Shown here: positions 44,102 to 55,948 of the stretch, one piece after another
Layout of the letters: every line of letters begins with the position of its first letter
Numbering within the stretch: the first letter of the stretch is position 1
Source of the DNA: Sophora flavescens
Taxonomy: Eukaryota; Streptophyta; Magnoliopsida; Fabales; Fabaceae
Direction of reading: 5' to 3'
DNA length: 64,000 nt
Assembly (NCBI GenBank): GCA_030762895.1
Contig: CM061062.1
Location: 239,940,019-240,004,018 of the forward strand
Notes under the pieces: generated by a model
Seen by the model: the letters and a program-made list of their open reading frames with translations, nothing else
Database searches by the model: none
Told to the model about the DNA's origin: nothing
Program-made: the position numbers and the translations under genes

Positions 44102-47100
44102 TGTAACGCCCCTTCGGTGCTACATGGCTAACTTGTTACGGAAATATAAAACAGAAACAATTGCTAGTTAATTTCGAAAAATAGTTTACACATTATTCAT
44201 GTGTGAAAATGGTGTAATTTTTTTCTTTTTGATCTAAGTAAACATCACATTTATACATACAAACATCACCATTGTACTCTAAATTAGGACCTTTATAAGT
44301 GTAGGTCATTCATCAGGGTAAAAACATAAGTAAGGAAAATAAAGACGTAACTGCACAACACCAGAAATCAAAGTCTAAGACTAGAATGACTACTCCAAAA
44401 AGAATGGCTCTAATCAGCCTGATATACAAACCATAAGAAGCTACCACTACCTCAAAAAAAAAAAAAAAGAACTAAACAGTCCTAAGCTGGTCAAACTAAT
44501 GAAAACCATTAGGGGGACCTCCGTGGTCATCCCTACCAGCAGAAGGATCAGGTGAAACTACTCCTACTCCCGCCTCAGCCGCGGGATCAACATCCTCATC
44601 AAGTGGATCATATTGAGCAATATCCTCGTCCTCTTGAGGATCCTCCTCAATCATATCATCCTATTGAGGGTCCTCCTCAATCTCGTCATCATCACCTCCG
44701 ACAAGGATCAGTGGAACGGGTAACTCCGGCAAGGGGGACAAGGGTTCTGCTCCAGGTGCTGATTGTAAGGGTGGTGGCTGGAGATAAGTGTTCCCCTGCC
44801 CCATCAAGGTCCTCAGCAAAAGTCATATTGGCGGTAGCAGAACTTCTACAGTTTTCACACTATGGGAACATGATGTAAGTCCTACTTCAGTACTGTTTGT
44901 AGTGAGTACTAACCCGGAGTAGGTAGCGCTTCAAGCCCCCGGTTTGATGACCCAAGCGTTCCCCTCATCAACATGATCAAAAGCCAGACCCAGAAACCCC
45001 GAGGGTATTAGGCGATTCAGGGGATCCATCTGTACACGTAAAACAGAATACCACAAGTAGAAACCAAATAGAAAATAATGTAAGGGTGAGATACCGACAT
45101 ATGAGTTCATCGAAGTAGCCACATACACGACTCACAAAACAATAACATATGACAACAACAACAACATATAGACATAACATAACTCACAATCATAATAACA
45201 ATAATATTCATACAAGGGATTCATACCCGACAACCATCGTATGTTTATAATTAATTTCTTGACACTTCAACATCAACTCTCTATTTCGTAATCTCTGGAG
45301 ACCCTAACTTCCCTTCATTGATCATGATAGGCCGCAATAACCCCCTATCACAATTGTTTCATTTGAGATCAATCTCTCAATTAAGGTCTGATCCCCAATT
45401 GTTCAAAGGTATCACGTTAAACCTAAATAATATTAAATAGTTCCCTATTGAGTATATCCATGCATGGTAGTCAATTTCCACAACTCGACGTTGCAAAGCC
45501 CCGACCTTCTGTGGATTTCGAACCCGGATGTCCCTAAAGACTCGTTTCCATGGCCTGTAACTATCCAATTTATCAATCCACTTATGGATTGTAGCTCGTC
45601 AACGTGGTGGCACGTCTGCCGATTCATACATGTAACACAGTTTTGTTCGCTGTTTTTTCTTTTTCGTTCATTCTTTCAACTTTCATTCTTAGTACAGGAC
45701 ACACAGTCCGAGTACTCATTTACGAAACTCTAGGCTGAATCACCGGTCACTAGGTTCGTCCACTTTTGACACGAAGTCAAGTCGCCAACGTAGGATTCTA
45801 AAATCCGTGCCAACATACTTACTCATCAGAATGCTAGTCTGACATCTCAGTTGCTAGGTTCTTTCAACTTTCATATTTTTCAATACGGTTTTTGTTCAGT
45901 GAAAACTAAACCAAAAAACAAATACAAGAGTTGTCAACTTTTTGTCGTAAAGAATTTTCGCTCTTGTAAACACATTTTACAAAATCTTTTTCTTTTATAA
46001 TTCATTTTAGAAAACTTAAATTCACTAAAATATTTTCTCAACTTTTTGACTAAAACAACAAAATTATTGTCAATAAGTTCTTCATAGGACTTTTTTTCCA
46101 AATCTTTTCATTTAAAATTTTTGTAAAACTTAAAAACTTTTCTTTCAAAAGATTTTTCCTTAAATAAATTTAAAACATTTTCATAAGTTTTCAGCTTCCT
46201 TTTTCTTCTTTTTGAAACGTTTTAAGGCAATTAAAATAAATACAACTTATCACGATTCGTCCTTACTAACACTCATTTGAGATTCATCTTTGACTTTCTC
46301 AACATGTAACTCTTAATAAAAAGTCTTTAAGTTACAATTAACTTTATTCTTAGAAGTCCTTACACTTACAAGTAAAATCAACTTCATAAGTTTTCTGATT
46401 TAAGCGTTTAGTGACTTAGTCCTCATTATCAAGCTATGACCAATGTCATCCTCTCAACCACACAATCAATCAATAAATCTCATTCAACAGATAAATACTA
46501 CATTCACATATTCTAAACAACAACATTAAAATTTTCAACCATTAAAGACAACATCATAAAAATAATTACAATCAACATACACTCAACAAAACAATATAGT
46601 ATGTGACTAACTAAACACATGGAATGAGGATTTACCTCTTGGATGATGAAGAAATGAAGAAAATGATCCAATAAAAGCTTGCTAACAATGGAGTTTTTCT
46701 AGGTTTTTTTGAGAGAAAACTTAGGATGAAGATGTAGTGAAATGAAACAAATGGTTAAGTGTTGTAAATGGGGTGTGATCGTGTATGGGTGGGGGTAGTT
46801 TGGTCCAAAATTAGTTTGGGACAAGCTTGTAAATTCATGGAAAGTCTAAGGGTGTTTTGGACTTTTCACCTAAATAAATATCATGATATTTTTGTTGCCA
46901 TCATGACTTTGATAAGTCATGATGTGACACCTCTCGCATGTCCCATCAATCATTTCCATCACCTCAGCTTTATATCCGGCTCCGTCGTTTACCCGACTTA
47001 GGTTTTACACGAGTTTTTCTTTGAAGATTTCACCCTATAAAATATAATATTTTATTTTTATGCGAAAATTTTCAAAAAAAAAAACCAATTTTGTTGCAAA

Positions 47101-47355
47101 CATGATATAAATCTAAACCATTTCGTTTACAAGTCAAAATTAGGTTTTCTGATCAGCAAACTTTTACTGTCATTGAAAACGTAGACCGGGTTTCGTCTGA
47201 ATTTTCAACCCAAAATTTAAGTGAAACCTTCTACTATCGAGTATAATCTAAATATGATTTTGTTTTATTCAAAATCAGTTTCTAGGTCTCGGAAAAAATA
47301 TAAACATTTACATATCTTACCAATATTGAAAAGCAGTAAAAATCGAGGTGTTACA
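44102..47355 (-). mobile_element. Element D 5' LTR (3.25 kb)
   Basis: Ends TGTAACGCCCC (44102) and GAGGTGTTACA (47355). It has the ACCGGGTTTCGTCTG block near 47184, a GGTAAA donor-like site at 46636, a single GGCACGTCTGCC unit at 45609, and the long LTR ORF. ATATG (47356-47360) would be the outer target duplication; the matching copy lies on the lost side of D. Confidence 0.88.
44496..45029 (-). pseudogene. LTR-internal ORF of element D (homologue of the LTR C ORF)
   Basis: ATG at 45029 (MDPLNRLIPSGFLGLAFDH) after TGTTTTACGTGTACAG, an acceptor-like context. The first frame stops at 44931. In another frame the blocks VKTVEVLLPPI, GNTYLQPPPLQSAPGAEP, an acidic stretch (DDDEIEEDP, EEDPQEDEDIAQYDPLDE) and the end DDHGGPPNGFH run to TAG at 44496, with two internal stops. 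The shared blocks with C show a common ancestral protein of about 170 residues. Confidence 0.5.
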
Positions 47356-49290
47356 ATATGTCTCAGGCATCTTAGATCCTTCAAGGATATGCTTCATGCA
47401 TCTTAAATCAGACTATCAAACTAATCAATAATCTAAAGGTAATTGCACCCACAACAAAGGTTAACAACTTCTGGTGTCTGAACTACTGGTCCAAATGCTT
47501 TATGTTTGGCTAATAAGTTTAGCTCAATTTGTATTATTTCTTTCCATTTTGGCCAATCAATTTAATGTCAACATTCTTTTATAATTTGAGCTTCTTGATC
47601 ATTACAATAATAATTGCAGAAGTAATTGTTATTGCATATGCAAATACATTATCAACAGCAACATCATATATTTTCCTCATATTTCAATACTTTAATGAGA
47701 TTTCATTATTTATCGGTACCGAAACCACTTCTGGGGTTGCTTCCATAGAAATATGGGGATGTTGATCTATATTGTTTTCGACCTCTTCTAGAGTCACAAT
47801 GACCTCTTCTGGAGTATCACTTTGAAACTTTATTTTCCTTTTAAGGAACAATATTCTTTGTACGAATAGGTCTGCAACGCTTCTGCATACTTTAGATCCA
47901 TAAGTTGCCATATTCGCAAGTTGTCTTGCTGGGACAACTAACTATGCAATAATATTTGCAATTCAAAAATATCTGACAATTGAATTTAGATGACAGAGAC
48001 AATCATGTCAAAGTACAAAAGCTTTATGATAAGCACTTCTAGTGCATATAGTTGGACTCAACCATCCTCACTTTTGTAAAATACAATCCTGACAAGGAAT
48101 TTGAAAACTTCTATAATACGAACTTATGGTCTGAAAATGGTATAGATGATGTCGAGATATTTTGCGTCTTCCTCGTATATGGTTTCAATATGATACCCTT
48201 TGCAACATATATCTTTGAAACTTGATAGATTTCTTCGAGATCTACTAGAATACAACACATCAAAATATAATCTTGTTCCATTTAGGAATATAATATGAGC
48301 TCTTTTAAAATATTTAATTACTTTTGTAAACGTCTGGTTAGAAATTGAAAATAAGCAAACATATAATCATACGACTTATGGCATTGATCATTTTGCATTC
48401 AAAAAGCACAATATATTAAAGCTCATTGTATTCAAGAATATTCTGGCCCTTCAACGACATCAATATGAATCATCAATATTGACTTAAGATAGCGTAATTG
48501 ATCATATGCGAAATAAAAAAATTATTTAGACTAGTAAACTTCTGGTTTACAACAATATTATTAATTTTGATTCACAGGTGCATAACAAACTTCTGGTTTA
48601 CATTTGTACGTGTTTCAATGGCACTCATTATATATTTCCATAAGAAGATCTTAAACTATAATAAAAATGATAATATTTATCACATAAATGATTAAAACCA
48701 TGACCTTTGTCGTACCCACAAATTATAATACATAACATTCACTTCTAGGAATGAAGTTTAATCCATTGATTGACCTTTCTCACTCTTGTTACTTCAGGAG
48801 CATATTGGAGAGACATATATAAGTTTTCTATCATTTTTCATTGATTCAAAATATACGAAGATCAAATGATCTTCTAAATTCTCAATCATGGTTCAAAAGT
48901 ATAGTTCTTCGGGAACTATATCACGAATATTTATATAATGATTACCACGAAAAGTCATTGATTTTCTGCAATCCTATAGGGATGCTTGGATTCTTTTGCA
49001 GTTTATCAAGAGTAGCAAGATATTCATTTAAATGGATGAAATACCATAATATTTTCATACTAAAATTAATATGAAAAACAAAACTGTAAGAAAGAACATA
49101 ATCATTATTAGATTAAACAAAAAGAGTGTATAAGAAGAATTCTTGCAATAGAACCTCTAAGTTGTTTAAGTCACCACTCCCATGGTAAAGTCTCGTTCTT
49201 TCCTGAAATAAAACACGAAGGATTTGCTACAATGTTAGAGACTTGATCGTGTAGATAACGTGTTATCAATGTAAAAGAAAACAGACAGAT
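47356..49290 (-). pseudogene. Decayed Ty1/copia fragment
   Basis: On the minus strand 47911-47684 reads SVADLFVQRILFLKRKIKFQ, then TPEEVIVTLEEVE and PINNEISLKY. A DNVFAY motif follows near 47660. This resembles the linker between integrase and reverse transcriptase in Copia polyproteins (NEISINY ... DNIFAY). Further right the frame dissolves into stops. Near 49255-49280 the motif ATAACACGTTATC in reverse resembles Copia leader sequence. LTR boundaries were not found. Confidence 0.5.
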
Positions 49291-49519
49291 GAAGAGAATA
49301 TAAATATAGACGCAAAAGCTAGTTCTTCCGGAACTATGATTCAAAGGCTAGATCTTCAGGAACTAGCTATCATATTTGTTATTGATATTATGATCAAGTA
49401 TCTACAGAATACAATCTGACTACTATTATATTATAACATAATAGTAAACTCCTAATCTTAATAAGTTTTTTATAAGATAAGATAAGATAAGATAAGATAG
49501 GAGATAAGATGATATAGTC

Positions 49520-49760
49520 ATCCACTCACTTCGCACCTGAGTTCAGTAGAGCCACCACCATTACATGACCCAGCTGCCACCCACGTGAGCTCCCCACGTC
49601 CCAGCCACATCCCACCACTATGCCACCCTCTGCAACGTCCGGCTACCGCATGACCTTGTCGCCCTTCCTCCTTTCAGCAGGTAGCACCACCGCTCCGCTT
49701 CCAAGCTAGATCCCCTCAGCTACTCCATGACCCAGTCCCCCTCACTCATCACCCAACCCA
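49520..49760. other. GC-rich patch in AT-rich surroundings
   Basis: A 240-bp stretch rich in CC, CCAC and GCC, unlike the AT-rich DNA on both sides. It has several short frames but no clear start or domain. It may be a piece of a captured gene or an old coding remnant. It lies just left of the truncated start of element H. Confidence 0.4.
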
Positions 49761-49850
49761 GATTTTGATTGAACTTGAACAATTAATATATAAATGTCAC
49801 AATTTGGCGTTCTATATGCACAATTTGGCCAATAATGGGGTAAGGGTAAA

Positions 49851-50245
49851 GGTGAGCTAATGATTTATTTTACAGGATCATGGCTCAAAGTATAGGTACA
49901 CGTGGAGGACGGAGTGGTGGTAGAGCCACAGATACATTTGACGGGGATGATAACGAAGAGACTTTTCATACCATAGGTACAAGAGGTGGAGGTGAGTCAG
50001 CTAAGACCCTCCAGACTATACGAGAGTTAGCTACTTCTATGCTACATCAGACGCAACTGAATGCACAGATGATGCAGATGACACGAGAGCAGCAGAAGCA
50101 GCAGAACCAGAGGAGAACTGCAGAGGCTGAGGATGCATGCATGGCTACCTTCCTAAAATGGAAGCCATCATAGTTCAGAGGTGATTATGATCTTGAGAGG
50201 GCAAAGTGGTGGATACAAGAGTTAGAGAAAATCTTTGATACTATG
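49851..50245 (+). pseudogene. gag: Element H gag, N-terminal part
   Basis: Homology to B starts at GTGAGCTAATGATTT, before the ATG at 49880 (MAQSIGTRGGRSGG). The coiled, Q-rich segment (MMQMTREQQKQQNQRR) and TFLKWKPS match B. A TAG follows at 50171. The sequence reads on to ELEKIFDTM, where the solo Copia LTR is inserted. The LTR and primer site of H are missing. Confidence 0.83.
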
Positions 50246-50636
50246 TGTTAGACTCAATGACTTAGAGATTTTGATATATGACAAATACAATTCAATGTGT
50301 ATGCAAGTGTTTTAGTGTCAAATTGCAAAGATGGGTATCAAGCAGTAATCAACAAGTTCAATGAGCAATTAAAGGAGAATATTCAAGGAAGAACTTCAAG
50401 AAATCAAAAGAGCTACATGGAGGAATCAAAGAGCAAAGACAAAGATCAAGGAATCATCATGACAAGAGCTTAAAGGAGAAATTATATTTAAGTCTTGGAT
50501 GATTTGTAAGAGATAAAATCTCTTATTCACAAATAGCTCATTTGAAAAATGCGTGAAGAAAATCAATTTTCATAACCTGCATTAAAAGGAATAAGTTTTC
50601 AATAATGAAAATGATTTTTGGAAATAATATTTCAGA

Positions 50637-50810
50637 AGCGCTCGTCCAACGCAAGTGATATAAGCGCTTGTCCAACGCAAGTGATACAAGCACTCGTCCA
50701 ACGCAAGTGACAGAAGTGCTCGTCCACTAAAGTGACAGAAGTGCTCGTCCACTAAAGTGACAGAAGTGCTCGTCCACACAAGTGACAGAAGCGCTCGTCC
50801 ACTCAAGCCT
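50637..50810. repeat. 24-bp tandem repeat in the solo Copia LTR
   Basis: About seven units of GCGCTCGTCCAACGCAAGTGA with variants. It lies 260-430 bp upstream of the TATA box, in U3. The 74-residue minus-strand frame here is a repeat translation. Confidence 0.9.
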
Positions 50811-51070
50811 TTGGACTTGCTAAGTTCTTAATGAGAAGCTTCGTCCAATGACATGGCATATGGAGCTCGTCTACTAGCTCGTCCGATGAAAATCTTAATG
50901 GCTAGATGGACGCGATTATTTTTAAGATGGATGAACTCATTTTCAAGATGGACGCGAAGGCTATAAGAACCGATGTAGAATCTTATTTCAAGAACCAGAA
51001 TCAAGAAAACAGATTCTGTTATCAGATCCAAATCTGTTTTGATTGATCCCAACGACTATAACTTGTTTCC

Positions 51071-51078
51071 TATATAAA
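51071..51078 (+). promoter_or_regulatory. TATA box of the solo Copia LTR
   Basis: CCTATATAAAGAGGG is a strong core promoter match at the expected U3/R position. It could drive read-through into the downstream part of element H. Confidence 0.6.
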
Positions 51079-52038
51079 GAGGGATCAAAGGAACACTTTT
51101 TATGAATAACGAATATCTATCACAGATACAATATACACATATCATTCATCATCTCTCCTGAGCTTATTGTGAAAAGAGTGTTTCGTTCTCATAAGTGCTT
51201 CAATTTGTTTATCTGACTATTGAGAGTTAGGAATCAATTTTTCATTTTTATTTGATTGTAAAGAGAGAGGGAGTCTCTCTGAGTGATTAGGGTGAGGTAT
51301 CCCTAAGGAAGAACATTCAGGCTCTTCACAAGAGTGTGGTATCTCGAGGTGAAGGAGTGCTCTGTGGTGTAAAGGTTTTTCAAGCTACCTGGCTAAAGCT
51401 TGTTGTGTTAGTGTGTGAAATCCCACAGGTGGAGTGGGGACTGGATGTTGGTCACAGTGGAGGTGATTGAACCAGGATAAATCTGGTTGTGTGGTATCTC
51501 TAAACTCAGACTCTTTAATTTCTGTTTATGTTCAAGAACCTGTGACTTTGATGTTTAAAGTTCAATATAATTTCTATTTTTGATCTGTAGAAACTGCATT
51601 GAAATCTGAGTCTTATTGTAATCAAGTCTGTGTTATTTGCGTTTAAAACTGAGTTGATCAAAACCATTCTTGATTGTTGAAACTGAACTAATACCGAAAC
51701 TGAAACCTGCAAGTTTGTTCTTGATTATTAATGCTTATATCTGAAACTTGCATAACTTCTTCTTAATCTTTAAAAGCTTAATCAGTTTCCGTATTTTGTT
51801 ATTATTGAGGTTTGAACCCGAACCTATTCTGAATTAATTCTGAATCAATCTTGCTTATCTTCATCACCTTCAATTCAAGATTTTATATAAGTCTTTCATT
51901 GATTTTGTAAAAGATCCTGAGGCCACAAATCCGCAACTCTGATTTGAAAAGTTTTGTGAAAAGTTTTTAAGAGGGAAAGATTTTTAAGAAAACTCAATTC
52001 ACCCCCCCCCCTCCTGAGTCATTGTAGTCAAAACAACA

Positions 52039-54678
52039 CCATGAATTGCCGAGAGGATAAGAAGTTGACTTATGCTGCTTTTGTGTTGACCGGTGGAGAT
52101 GAGGCACGGTGGAGAAGGAAGAGGAGTTTGCTGGAGGCAGAGGGTAGGATTATCAGTTGGGAATTGTTCAGAGAGTGCTTCCTCGAGAATTACTCCCCGA
52201 GATTGGTCAGACGCGAGAAGGAGAGGGAGTTCATGAGTTTACGCAGGGTAATATGTCTGTTGGTGATTATCCAGCAGGGTTTGAGGCCTTGTTACAGCTT
52301 CTAGAGTTTCATTTGAGATTTTCGGATTAGGATTGGCAGTGCAGATGGCTTGAGGAGGGTTTACGGCATGAGTTACAGAGGGTGATAGTGTCGTTCGATA
52401 TACATAGTTTTCAAGAATTGGTTGAGAGGTGCAGCGCTATTCAGAGCATTAAATAGAGGAGAAAGGCTAAGCAGAGACAACATAGGAGTGGAAGTTCTAT
52501 CAAGGACATAGAGGATAGGAGGTAGTGGTTCCTAGTGGAGGCGGGGACCGTATACCAGACATGTGCAGCTTGTTCAAACATCTGCACCATTACCAGTTAC
52601 TACAGCTCCAGTGGGTGGAGCAGGCCAGCAACAGAGAGACCCAGTCTGTTTCATATGTGGGGGACCGCATTATCAGAGAGATTGTAGGGAGAGACCTGGC
52701 TATTACATTTATGGTAAACCAGATCATCTGGCTCGTGATTGCAGGCAGAGGGTTATGCAGCAGCCGATAGCTGATGGTAGAGGAGTCAGTGCTAGTAGAG
52801 GTGGAGCCGGGAGAGGAGTTCCAGCAGCAGGACAACAGATGGCCAGACATCAGGCCACAGGGAGAGTGTTTACTGTGAGGGGAGCTGAGTACTCTCAATC
52901 TGCTGATCTTATTCAAGGTATGTGTTTGATATCTGGTAGACTCTAGTCCATGTTGTTTGACTCATGTGCTACACTTTCATTTATCTTGCATGAGTGTGTG
53001 GATCATTTGCAGTTACCTGTATCTGTATTACCTTATACCCTTACAGTATCTACCCCTACCAGTGATTCTTTGACTACCATGTTGGTCTGTTTGCAGTGTC
53101 CTATAGTTGTTGAGAATAGGACATTTCTTGTGGACCTTGTTTGCTTACCCATGTAGCAGATAGATGTGATTCTTGGCAAGGATTGGCTTTCAGCTAACCA
53201 TGTGGTGGTGGACCGTTCCAGAAAGACCTTATCCTTTCTTGAGCCTTCTAGTGTGGTATTTTCCAATGAAGGGGCATCTATGAAGAGTGATGATTCTCGG
53301 CAGTATCTATGAAGAGCGGTATTTGCCAATGAAGCGACATCTTGAGCCTTATCTTTTCTTGAGCCTTATCCTTTCTCTGTGGAAGCTAAGGAGACTCCGA
53401 GTATAGATTTTATTTCTATCGAGAGAGAGTTTCCAGAGGTTTTACCTTCGGATGTTCCGGGTTTGCCACTGGAGAGAGAGGTTGAGTTCACCATAGATCT
53501 CATACCAGGGACAGGACCTATCTCGGTAGCACCCTATCGGATGTCACCCGTAGAGTCGGCTAATTTTAAGAAATAATCGGACGATATGTTGAAGAAGGGG
53601 TTTATCAAAACTAGTGTTTCACCGTGGGTAGCACCAATATTGTTTGTTAAGAAGAAGGATGGAAGCGCTAGGTTGTGTATGGATTATAGACAGTTGAACA
53701 AGGTGATGATTAAGAATAAATATCAGTTTCCTAGGATAGATGATCTGATGGATCAGTTGAAGTGAGCTTCAATGTTTTTTAAGATTGATCTAAGGTCCGG
53801 GTATCATCATATTAGAGTGAAGAAAGAGGACATACCCAAGACAACGTTCAGGATGAGGTACGGGCACTACGAGTACTTAGTTATGCCTTTCGGTGTGACT
53901 AATGCTCCAACAGTGTTTATGGAATACATGAACAGAATCTATAGACCGTTCCTTGATAAGTTTGTGGTAGTGTTTATAGATGACATCCTAATATATTCCA
54001 GTACGCGGGAAGAGCATGAGGAGCATATGAGGATAGTGTTGCAGGTGTTGAAGGATCATAAGTTGTATACTAAGCTTTCCAAGTGTGAGTTTTGGATGGA
54101 GGAGGTTCAATTTTGGGGTCATGTGATCAACAAGGAAGGGATATCAGTAGATCCGGCTAAAGTTGAGGCAGTGCTTAAGTGGGAAAGGCCTAAATCATTC
54201 AGTAAGGAAAGGAGTTTCCTAGCATTGACTGGATATTATCGGAGGTTTATCGAGGGTTTCTCGAAGATTGCCTTGCCTATAACGCAATTGACGAGAAAGG
54301 GCACAAATTTTGTTTGGATGGATGACTGTGAGAAGAGTTTCCAAGAGTTGAAGCAAAGGTTAACTACATCACCAGTACTGACTTTACCAGATCTGTTAGG
54401 ACAGTTTGTCGTATATTGTGATGCGTCTTATCAAGGTTTGGGTTGTGTGCTGATGCAAGAGGGAAGAGTTGTGGCTTATGCTTCCCAATAGTTGAGAGTT
54501 CACGAGAGGAACTACCCGACCCACAATCCAAAATTGGCAGCTATAGTGTTTGCATTGAAGATATGGCGACACTATCTGTATGGAGCCAAATTTATTGTAT
54601 ACAGTGATCATAAGAGCTTGAAGTATTTGTTTTATCAGAGGGAATTGAATATCAGACAACGGAGATGAATGAAGTTTA
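52039..54678 (+). pseudogene. pol: Element H gag (rest), protease, RT and RNase H
   Basis: Continues the gag capsid (LTYAAFVLTGGDEARW, ENYSPRLVRREKEREF), a zinc knuckle (CFICGGPHYQRDCRE near 52650), protease (LFDSCATLSFI, with S-G changed to S-C), RT with FIDDILIYS near 53980, and RNase H (VYCDASYQGLG). There are many stops and frameshifts, plus a local rearrangement near 53290-53370 where short protease motifs are repeated. Homology to B ends at about 54678 in RNase H; integrase and LTR are absent. Confidence 0.85.
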
Positions 54679-55301
54679 ACTACCTATTAATTTTGTATTT
54701 TTTAAAAAAATGTGTACATGTATCTTAATACCCGCCATATTAACAAGCGGGTAGCAAAAAATGTCCATTTTTCCCCGCCCATGGCCATTGTGAATTTTAT
54801 CCGTGAATATCCATGGGTACGAATAAAATTATCATCCCAAAATATGACTTTGTTAGATGAAAACTGACCGAAAGGTTAACGAAATTAATTAATATTTGTA
54901 AATATAGAGAACTAACTTGACATTAATAAAAGTTATGGAGCCAAGTTCAACAAAACAATTAAGATAATTTACAAGAAGAATATATATAAATAATTGGCCA
55001 AAAATAATTGGCTAAACCAGTAGGATCAAACAGCAAAGATCTAAAGTTTTAGAATTTGATTGGGTGTAATTTTTCGTAATTCCTAGGTACATAATTTGTA
55101 AATACTAGTGTAAAATTTCTAAAAAAATAATAGAAAAAAAATTATCAAGCCATGCCAATGGAGTTTTCTCATGGAATTATGTTTTTAAATTTATTTATAA
55201 GATGATAACTAATTTTGTTTTCCGTAATTAATAGAAATACCATATATAGAGCATATAATGTTTTTATTCAATTTTCAGCCCGATCATTGGGCACAAGTAA
55301 A
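54679..55301. other. AT-rich sequence without a recognised gene
   Basis: A GC-richer patch (54730-54820) with CCCGCC/GCGGGT and CCATGG motifs, otherwise AT-rich. No domain-like reading frame, RNA gene or element end was found. Confidence 0.55.
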
Positions 55302-55780
55302 TATTTTTTTTTTAGCAAAAAAGAGTTAATGTGCGAAGGCATCACAATAAAGAAAAATATCCCAACTAGGCTGGTAGCATAATCCCCATCTATCATTTGC
55401 ATTACATTAACAAATTTATCAAAAATGATACAAGAATACAAAAAAACATGGGGAGGGGCTAGATAAACCCTTAGAGGCTAGTTTATCAGCACAATTATTT
55501 CACTCCCTATAGATGTGAGATACTCTAAAATCCAACAACTTAGTCAAATAAAAACAATTTCTCCATATATTTTTCAGCCTCCAAGGAACTAAGTTAACAT
55601 TGGAGAAAGCTTCAACAATAAATTTGAATCACATTCCAACCACAACTTACTCCAATTTCTCTTGAAAGCAATTTCAATGGCATGTGATTCATCTATTGTT
55701 GTATCAACCTTTGATAACGGTGTTTCATGTTTGCTATAGAGTTTGCTAATGCTAAAGGATGGAGAAAAAAAACTTTGGTT
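55302..55780 (-). pseudogene. LINE 3' end with RNase H domain, minus strand
   Basis: Read on the minus strand: AIEIAFKRNWSKLWLECDS, then PWRLKNIWRNCFYLTKLLDF and VSHIYRE, a stop, NNCADKLASKGL. This is the RNase H-type domain found at the 3' end of plant LINE polyproteins and in related host remnants. It is followed by a short untranslated part and an oligo-A run (oligo-T at 55302-55313), as at LINE 3' ends. It is 5' truncated. Confidence 0.7.
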
Positions 55781-55819
55781 AGAATATGATTCATCTATTG
55801 TTATATCACCCTTTGATAC

Positions 55820-55948
55820 ACCAAAGTGGTTCAATACGTTGGAAGAATTTCATTGATCTTACAAAGAGGATGGAGTTTATGGTATTTCACATTTATAGAG
55901 AAGGTAATACATATGCATACAAGTTAGCGGCTTATGGGATTTTGAAGT
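55820..55948 (+). pseudogene. Second RNase H-domain fragment, plus strand
   Basis: RWKNFIDLTKRMEFMVFHIYR, then EGNTYAYKLAAYG, is the C-terminal half of the same type of domain as in the minus-strand LINE piece, but in the opposite orientation. It is broken on the right by the SIRE-like LTR at 55949. Confidence 0.6.

Larger units (their letters stand above)
50246..52038 (+). mobile_element. Solo Copia-type LTR inserted in element H gag
   Basis: Its 1793 bp run from TGTTAGACTC to AAAACAACA. The flanks CTATG (50241-50245) and CCATG (52039-52043) are a 5-bp duplication with one change. Joining the flanks restores the H gag reading. SIRE/Maximus-like marks: a C run before CTCCTGAGTCATTG near the end, a TATA box at 51071 and the AACCAGGATAAATCTGG block near 51470. 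There is no coding sequence. Confidence 0.88.
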
